From NCBI GenBank assembly GCA_049890035.1, contig JBMHCG010000029.1, positions 90,333 through 154,332 on the forward strand: a stretch of 64,000 nucleotides of DNA, given 5' to 3'. The notes beneath the pieces are model-generated. The model made no database searches. It was not told the DNA's origin and was given only the letters and a program-made list of their open reading frames with translations. This document shows positions 59,274 to 64,000 of the stretch, one piece after another. A program made the position numbers and the translations under genes. The stretch is from UBA11891 sp049890035. Lineage in GTDB: Bacteria > Bacteroidota > Bacteroidia > Flavobacteriales > Flavobacteriaceae. The stretch's first letter is position 1. Every line of letters starts with the position of its first letter.

Positions 59274-59711
59274 TTACAGTATTCGCAATAAAAACGACTC
59301 CTTGGCTTGATCGGTTTTAAATAAAACCAGTCCCCAAAAAAAGAAATCGACCCTAAGGGGTGCCTGTTGAGAGAAAAGATGCCATTGCGAACGATTCGTA
59401 TGTGTATTTGAAAATACCCAAAGACTGCTTTCCGATGGTTGTTTGGGCAACGGTTTGATTTTCCAATCTAGAAAATGGAGGTCATATTTATTTTGTGTGA
59501 TTGGATTGGTTTTAGAGAAATAGTTTTGTATTTGTTTTTTAAAGAGTCGATCGAGCTTGACCAACTGCTTGTCGTTCCAGGGTATAAAACGTTTTTTCCG
59601 CCACTCCTGATTGTAGAAACAATGGTCGATAAAATCAAAGACAAAAGGGGAGTGTACCCCATGATGTGTGGTTGACTGAAATAGAAATTGCAGATAGCTC
59701 AGAAAGATCAT
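59274..59711 (-). CDS. Shortened relative of a flavobacterial class I methyltransferase, SAM core absent
   Basis: 145 residues. Residues 17-26 (HGVHSPFVFD) and the surrounding YLQFLFQSTTHHG are the N-terminal mark of a flavobacterial class I methyltransferase family of roughly 260 residues. The C-terminus (SSLWVFSNTHTN, then FFWGLVLFKTDQAKESFLLRI) matches that family's end, where Trp-Gly-Phe-Phe/Lys-x-x-Gln-x-Lys is typical. Between them only about 70 residues remain, and I see no GxGxG SAM loop, so the Rossmann core is missing without a frame break. It overlaps lnt by 4 nt (ATGA), so it is still translated with it. It is either decaying or has become a short protein of other use. Confidence 0.72.
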   Translation of the reverse strand: MIFLSYLQFLFQSTTHHGVHSPFVFDFIDHCFYNQEWRKKRFIPWNDKQLVKLDRLFKKQIQNYFSKTNPITQNKYDLHFLDWKIKPLPKQPSESSLWVFSNTHTNRSQWHLFSQQAPLRVDFFFWGLVLFKTDQAKESFLLRIL

Positions 59712-61312
59712 TTTCGGTTTTCTTTCAGTCTACCACTTAGTCCCAAGAAAAAATAGAGTACAGATAAGAAAATAGACCATCGTGCTAAATAATCTCCGTA
59801 TTGAGAATAAAAAGTAGTCCTGTTGTACAAAGACACGGTTTTTGTTAAGTTTCCTTTTTGTTCATAGGGTAGGGAAGATAGGATTTCCCCCTTAGGAGAG
59901 AGAAATGCAGAAATTCCGGTATTGGCTGCACGTGCAACCGTACGCCGATTTTCAATGGCCCGGAGTCGAGCAAAACTGAGAAGCTGTTTGTGCCCTGGGG
60001 TGTTTCCCCACCATGCATCATTGGTTATGATAGCAAGGAAATCAGCCCCCTTTTGGACATATTCTGTTACAAAAGCACCATAAATAGACTCGTAACAAAT
60101 AATTGGGGCTGCTTTGGTTCGAATTCTCGGATGTGTAAATACAGAACGATAGGGTTGTGTTGCTCGCGATGAAACGGTACCTCCCATGTCCAACAATACC
60201 GACCCAAGCAGTGGGGTAAAGAGTTTTTTATAGGGCATGTTCTCAACCCCTACAACAAGCTTTGATTTGTGATATATCTGTGGCATCGTATCCACACTTG
60301 CCGCTAGTGCAGAATTGTAGTAATCCACCCACAATCGATCTCTTACCTTATTGGCAGAAGGTGTTGGTGCTTGGTCCGATTCATAGGTGTCAAAAAATTG
60401 GATGCCTGTTAACAATTGAGTCTGCGGTCTTTGGGCGAGAGATCGAACGATTTTTTGATAAAAAGGGCTTTTTTCAAATCCTCTGAGCCGCTCTCCATAG
60501 CCAGCAGCAAAGTAAGTTTCGGGTGTAATTACATAATCAACAGGTATGGTTTGGATGTCTTTGAGCAGGTCAGTAAGCTGTTCCAAATAGTCCATATTAC
60601 TATAAGTGTACTTTTCATCATAAGGATCAATATTGGGTTGAACCAAAACAATGGATGCACTTCCTGATGGCATTTCCTTTTTTTGAAAGAGAAATAAGGA
60701 ATAGGCAATGGGTAAGGCGATACCTATCAAAACGGGGGCACTTGCTGAAACTATAGAGGAGATATTCGAAAAGGAGTGCACTGACTTGGTTTTCTCGAAA
60801 AGCAAAAGATTGATTAGTAAGATCCATAACGTACCTCCAAAAACACCTGTGTATTCATACCACTGAATCCAGTGAATGGTCTCTGAAAAAACATGTCCAA
60901 GATTGAGCCATGGCCACGAAAAATCCCAACTGAGATGCCATTTTTCAAAAGCCATCCACAAGGCGATCAAAAAAAGATAGGCAGATCGTATGGGCATGCG
61001 GTGTTTAGCCCAGTGAAAACAAACCCATAACAAACTAAAAAAAAGACTGTTACAAGCAATAGCGAATACCATCCCAAAGATAGAGGCATTGACCAACCAC
61101 CAGGTGGTGCCTAGATTCCAAATGCCAAAGGCAAGATAACTCCATCCCAAAAGCTTAAGATACCGATTGGGTGTTTGTTGGTCAAAAAGTTTTTTTTCAA
61201 TCCAAAAAAGTGGGACGAAAGCGCCAAAAATAAATATAGGAATGCCGTTGACTGGCCAGGCAAAAACAAACAATAAGCCTGAAAGCAGGGCGAGAAAAAG
61301 CGATTTTTTCAC
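59708..61312 (-). CDS. lnt: Apolipoprotein N-acyltransferase
   Basis: About 534 residues. The open frame can begin at TTG 61327, but a full -7 box (61330-61337) lies only 2 nt before it, so I choose the GTG at 61312 (VKKSLFLALLSGLLFVFAW), giving a short leader. About eight N-terminal helices are followed by the nitrilase-like periplasmic domain with the catalytic Glu in YVITPETYFAAGY, Lys in YHKSKLVVGVENMPYK and Cys in AAPIICYESIYGAF. It adds the third acyl chain to lipoproteins, in keeping with the several lipoproteins in this window. Confidence 0.94.
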   Translation of the reverse strand: MKKSLFLALLSGLLFVFAWPVNGIPIFIFGAFVPLFWIEKKLFDQQTPNRYLKLLGWSYLAFGIWNLGTTWWLVNASIFGMVFAIACNSLFFSLLWVCFHWAKHRMPIRSAYLFLIALWMAFEKWHLSWDFSWPWLNLGHVFSETIHWIQWYEYTGVFGGTLWILLINLLLFEKTKSVHSFSNISSIVSASAPVLIGIALPIAYSLFLFQKKEMPSGSASIVLVQPNIDPYDEKYTYSNMDYLEQLTDLLKDIQTIPVDYVITPETYFAAGYGERLRGFEKSPFYQKIVRSLAQRPQTQLLTGIQFFDTYESDQAPTPSANKVRDRLWVDYYNSALAASVDTMPQIYHKSKLVVGVENMPYKKLFTPLLGSVLLDMGGTVSSRATQPYRSVFTHPRIRTKAAPIICYESIYGAFVTEYVQKGADFLAIITNDAWWGNTPGHKQLLSFARLRAIENRRTVARAANTGISAFLSPKGEILSSLPYEQKGNLTKTVSLYNRTTFYSQYGDYLARWSIFLSVLYFFLGLSGRLKENRK

Positions 61313-61329
61313 AGAATTGTTTTTCAAAT

Positions 61330-61337
61330 CAAAAGTA
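61330..61337 (-). promoter_or_regulatory. -7 box of lnt
   Basis: TACTTTTG on the minus strand, full TAnnTTTG match. It lies 2 nt before the TTG at 61327 and 17 nt before the GTG at 61312. Confidence 0.55.
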
Positions 61338-61390
61338 CTGCAATTTTGCGGGGCACACCCCCGATGAATAAAAAATTAGTTGTGTTTTGC

Positions 61391-61398
61391 TATCTTTG
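61391..61398 (+). promoter_or_regulatory. -7 box directly before pssA
   Basis: TATCTTTG, full TAnnTTTG match, ends exactly 4 nt before the ATG at 61403. It lies inside the longer open frame that begins at 61346, which argues against that earlier start. Confidence 0.55.
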
Positions 61399-61402
61399 TT
61401 GT

Positions 61403-62140
61403 ATGCATTTACGCGCACAAGTACCCAATCTAATCACTGCTGCCAACGCAGTTTCTGGACTCTTAGCGATACTTGCAGTCTTCCAAAACCGTTACGAATG
61501 GGCTTTGGTTTTTTTTCTTTTGGGCCTTTTTGCCGACTTTTTGGATGGATGGATAGCACGCTTTCTGGGGGTAACTAGTGATTTGGGTGTCCAATTGGAC
61601 TCCCTTGCTGATATGGTTACCAGTGGTGTACTCCCCGGGCTGCTTGTTTATCAGTTGATGCGAAGTCAGAGTCCACTTGTTTGGGAACTGGCATCCTTTT
61701 TTTCAGAAGGGGAAGGAGGTATATCCCTTTCCCAAGTCGGTTGGGTCGGTATTTTACTTCCTTTGGGAGCAGCCTTCCGCTTGGCACGATTTAATTTAGA
61801 TACAGACCAAAAACACTATTTCAAGGGACTCGCAACTCCTGCCTGTGCCCTTTTCTTTTTGGGATATCCGTTGCTCTTGCAATCCCCACAATTGACTCCA
61901 CTGAAACGAATGCTTTCACAACCCGAGGTGCTGACCTTCTGGGTCGTATTTTTTGTTTTTTTAATGAACAGTCCTTTGCGGATGTTTAAAGTCAAATGGT
62001 TGACCTGGTATGACAGGATATACCTCTTAGGATTGATTCTTGGGAGCCTCCTTTTATTTACTTTCTTTGGATACGGAGGTTTTTCTTTATGTATCCTCTT
62101 GTATATTCTTTTGTGTTTGGTTCGGAATGTAACTGTTTAA
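61403..62140 (+). CDS. pssA: CDP-diacylglycerol-serine O-phosphatidyltransferase
   Basis: 245 residues from the ATG at 61403, matching the family start (VPNLITAANAVSGLLAIL). The CDP-alcohol phosphatidyltransferase motif is FADFLDGWIARFLGVTSDLGVQLDSLADMV, with D-G-x2-A-R-x8-G-x3-D-x3-D intact. About six more hydrophobic helices follow. It makes phosphatidylserine, the precursor of phosphatidylethanolamine; a Psd decarboxylase gene is not in the window. The gene is divergent from lnt; its end overlaps an orphan ORF by 52 nt. Confidence 0.95.
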   Translation: MHLRAQVPNLITAANAVSGLLAILAVFQNRYEWALVFFLLGLFADFLDGWIARFLGVTSDLGVQLDSLADMVTSGVLPGLLVYQLMRSQSPLVWELASFFSEGEGGISLSQVGWVGILLPLGAAFRLARFNLDTDQKHYFKGLATPACALFFLGYPLLLQSPQLTPLKRMLSQPEVLTFWVVFFVFLMNSPLRMFKVKWLTWYDRIYLLGLILGSLLLFTFFGYGGFSLCILLYILLCLVRNVTV

Positions 62141-62526
62141 TTTACTCCACCGTAGCCGACTTGGTTTCGTTAATAGGGTCTGATTCCAATGAGTTCCCTT
62201 TATCCAAGTATGACTTTCTATACTTAAAATTTGATGTTTCCATTAAGTCTTCTATTTTAACAAAAAAGTCTCATTATAGCTTTACACAAAAAGAGATCTA
62301 CAGGATAACTAAAGATTTACACGAAAATCATAACAATAACTTCAAGGAAATCAGCTTGTATGTAACGCAAAAGGGGTATAGGACAGTTCGATCAAATAAA
62401 GAATTTAAATCTAATCATGTGTTTTCAATCTATAGAAAGGATAATATTAGAGAAGAAAGAATACATCGAGCCTTTAAGGCGCATTATGGCAACTTTAGGA
62501 TTATTCCTTATATCCCAACTAAATAG
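62089..62526 (+). CDS. AT-rich orphan ORF, doubtful
   Basis: 145 codons open from an ATG inside pssA. The part after 62140 is Lys/Asn/Ser/Tyr-rich (YSFTQKEIYRITKDLHENHNNN, FKSNHVFSIYRKDNIREERI) and the DNA is clearly AT-richer than the rest of the window. I recognise no family. The beginning that overlaps pssA looks like read-through of its frame, so the true start, if any, is probably later. It may be a fragment of an acquired gene or a chance ORF. Confidence 0.3.
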   Translation: MYPLVYSFVFGSECNCLIYSTVADLVSLIGSDSNEFPLSKYDFLYLKFDVSIKSSILTKKSHYSFTQKEIYRITKDLHENHNNNFKEISLYVTQKGYRTVRSNKEFKSNHVFSIYRKDNIREERIHRAFKAHYGNFRIIPYIPTK

Positions 62527-62581
62527 TTCCTTACCATTAAATGTATTCAATTTCCCACATTTTGTTTAACTATCCTCTTTG

Positions 62582-63493
62582 ATGAATATCGAATTTTACC
62601 AAAAATTAAAAATTATGTTTGGTAAAGCAATTTCAGATTTAATGATCAAACCGGGAAAATCACCCGTATTTGATCGTCCCGAAAATTATAACCTCGATTA
62701 TGAAAATGTCTCCTTCACAGCAAAAGATGGAGAAGAATTATCGGGATGGATTATTAAAGGAAATAATGACAAGGTTATTATTCAATCGCATTTTGGTGTT
62801 CAGTGTTCTCGATGCGGTTACACCGTTGAAGGTAAAAACTTTATCTCTAAGTCATTATGGAGTACTGACATCAAATTTCTTAATCAAGCAAAATATTTAA
62901 ACGATGCCGGTTACACTGTTTTAATGTATGATTTTAGGAATCACGGGGAAAGTGTTTCTAAGTCAAATGAATGGATTACTTGGGGTTTAGAGGAGCGTAA
63001 TGATGTATGGGGTGCGGTTCATTTTATTTCCAATCACCCTACTTACAATAAAGCTTCTGTAGGTCTGTTAAGTATTTGCATGGGCTCGGCATCAACCTTT
63101 TTTGCCTACGGTATGGAAGAAGATTTTAAATCCTTTAAAAATATTACTTCCATGATTGCGGTTCAACCGCTAACCTATGATTATTTTGTTGCATCTATGG
63201 GCTTACCCAACTTTATGGTTAAAGCAGGAAATAAAGTAAATAAGCAAAGAAATGTTGATCTCACAGGAGATTCTTTCCTCCCCTACATTAAGGATGTTAA
63301 TGTTCCTGTGCTCGTGATTCAAAATCAAAATGACCCCATGACGAACATGGACATGGTAAAAGAATTGTTTGACACCATAAAGACCGAAAAAGAAATAATG
63401 TGGCTTGACCTCGACAAAAAAAGAGGAGCAGCTTACGACTGGCTAGGACATCATGCGGACCCTATTTTAAATTGGTTCAATAAGTATGCTTAA
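62582..63493 (+). CDS. Alpha/beta hydrolase with a cysteine at the nucleophile position
   Basis: 303 residues from the ATG at 62582. The fold is clear: YENVSFTAKDGEELSGWII, VLMYDFRNHGES (strand 4 turn), the elbow VGLLSICMGSAST, the acid strand VLVIQNQNDPMTNM and the His region YDWLGHHADPIL. The elbow, normally GxSxG, reads S-I-C-M-G with Cys166 where Ser stands, as in dienelactone hydrolase-type enzymes. Two further Cys (CSRC, residues 75-78) are near the oxyanion loop. It is a soluble cytosolic protein without a signal. It begins 52 nt after the orphan ORF and 17 nt before the SRPBCC gene. Confidence 0.82.
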   Translation: MNIEFYQKLKIMFGKAISDLMIKPGKSPVFDRPENYNLDYENVSFTAKDGEELSGWIIKGNNDKVIIQSHFGVQCSRCGYTVEGKNFISKSLWSTDIKFLNQAKYLNDAGYTVLMYDFRNHGESVSKSNEWITWGLEERNDVWGAVHFISNHPTYNKASVGLLSICMGSASTFFAYGMEEDFKSFKNITSMIAVQPLTYDYFVASMGLPNFMVKAGNKVNKQRNVDLTGDSFLPYIKDVNVPVLVIQNQNDPMTNMDMVKELFDTIKTEKEIMWLDLDKKRGAAYDWLGHHADPILNWFNKYA

Positions 63494-63510
63494 CTTTTAA
63501 GAAAAAATAA

Positions 63511-64000
63511 ATGGATTTCTTGACGTCAAAATGGATGATTGGTCTTTATTTACTTATTGGGTTAGGTTGTTTTCTAATGCTTATTGGAAAAAAATCAGTT
63601 CATAGTAAAATAAGCATCAATGCTACACCAAATCAAGTTTGGGAAGTAATTATGAATACCGTACAATACAATGAGTGGAATAGTGTGATGCTCTTACTCG
63701 AGGGAAGCATCAAAGAGGGGAATTCAGTGAAGTATCGATTTACGCAAGAAGAAGGGAAGCAGTATGATATTCCCAGTAGGGTGAAAAAAATTATTCCTTC
63801 GTCTCTACTAAATCAAGGAGGAGGGACATTTGGGATAATAACTTTTGATCATACCTACAGCTTAGAAGAAAATGAGGGAAAAACTGAGCTTATCATCCAT
63901 GAAGATTACAGGGGCGTATTTGTGCCATTTTGGAATCCAGCACCCGTACAAAAAGCTTATGATCGATTAAATAAAGACATCAAAAATAGGGTAGAATCCT
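63511..64000 (+). CDS. SRPBCC/START-fold protein, C-terminal end cut off by the window
   Basis: 163 codons from the ATG at 63511 to the window edge, open throughout. An N-terminal hydrophobic helix (GLYLLIGLGCFLMLIG) is followed by a START/Bet v1-type fold: HSKISINATPNQVWEVIMNTVQY, WNSVMLLLEGSIKEG, TFGIITFDHTYSLEE and TELIIHEDYRG, with FWNPAPVQKAYDRLNKDIKNRVE as the beginning of the C-terminal helix. Proteins of this group bind small lipids or hydrophobic ligands; the ligand is unknown. It is likely in one transcript with the hydrolase 17 nt upstream. Confidence 0.85.
   Translation, partial: MDFLTSKWMIGLYLLIGLGCFLMLIGKKSVHSKISINATPNQVWEVIMNTVQYNEWNSVMLLLEGSIKEGNSVKYRFTQEEGKQYDIPSRVKKIIPSSLLNQGGGTFGIITFDHTYSLEENEGKTELIIHEDYRGVFVPFWNPAPVQKAYDRLNKDIKNRVES

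Overview
The window is a 64 kb stretch of a Bacteroidota genome, most likely a flavobacterium. This rests on recognisable features: TAnnTTTG-type -7 promoter boxes in front of many genes, almost no Shine-Dalgarno sequences, a DnaJ with only two CxxCxGxG motifs, paired type II and type III glutamine synthetases, a DUF2795 protein next to a long SecA, and YceI, MnmD and TIGR01777 proteins of the flavobacterial kind. Most of it is ordinary chromosome. I saw no insertion sequence, prophage, CRISPR array or rRNA operon. There is one tRNA (Arg, ACG).

Layout. 1-8.6 kb: the edge of a Tat-type sugar isomerase-like protein, a TrpB2 broken by a frameshift, a 1,084-residue BNR/sortilin-like propeller protein, a second sugar isomerase-like protein, a LysE exporter with two frameshifts, and an acidic lipoprotein of unknown function. 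8.8-18.4 kb: a compact molybdenum-hydroxylase locus in which a two-subunit IorAB-type enzyme is followed by nearly the whole molybdopterin pathway (moeA, a TauE/SafE transporter, moaD, moeB, moaE, a moaC-mogA fusion, moaA), facing mocA and xdhC. 18.7-24.5 kb: a hydroxylase, an SDR, a diheme lipoprotein, a MaoC protein, tRNA-Arg and a Na/Ca antiporter. 24.6-28 kb: divergent GSII and GSIII genes. 28-37.9 kb: a PurM-like protein, two lipoproteins sharing an unnamed 127-residue domain followed by cytochrome b561-like and YceI genes, then prfA, pyrF, a hydrolase, a frameshifted purU and an amidohydrolase.

38-46.4 kb: a glnK-amtB-porin operon, crcB, a NTP pyrophosphohydrolase, ilvE, mnmD, an epimerase and grpE-dnaJ. 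46.5-52.1 kb: MscS, an NtrC-like regulator without an HTH domain, an M28 peptidase, MATE, a small acidic protein and PAP2. 52.1-61.3 kb, all minus strand: VOC, a glycosyltransferase, a hydroxylase, secA, DUF2795, pduO-type adenosyltransferase, a methyltransferase relative lacking its SAM core, and lnt. 61.4-64 kb: pssA, an AT-rich orphan ORF, an alpha/beta hydrolase with Cys at the nucleophile position, and a partial SRPBCC protein.

Points that stand out: (1) an identical 11-mer (ACCCCTAAAAA) and several variants lie in both nitrogen-assimilation promoter regions (GSII/GSIII and glnK-amtB), a candidate operator for an undescribed nitrogen regulator; (2) the duplicated lipoprotein domain with an Asp/Asn minisatellite in an apparent redox-envelope operon; (3) a -7 box exactly 4 nt before the ATG in four genes, suggesting leaderless mRNAs; (4) the core-deleted methyltransferase; (5) four single-base frameshifts in three genes, three of them in homopolymers, which may be sequencing errors rather than real decay.
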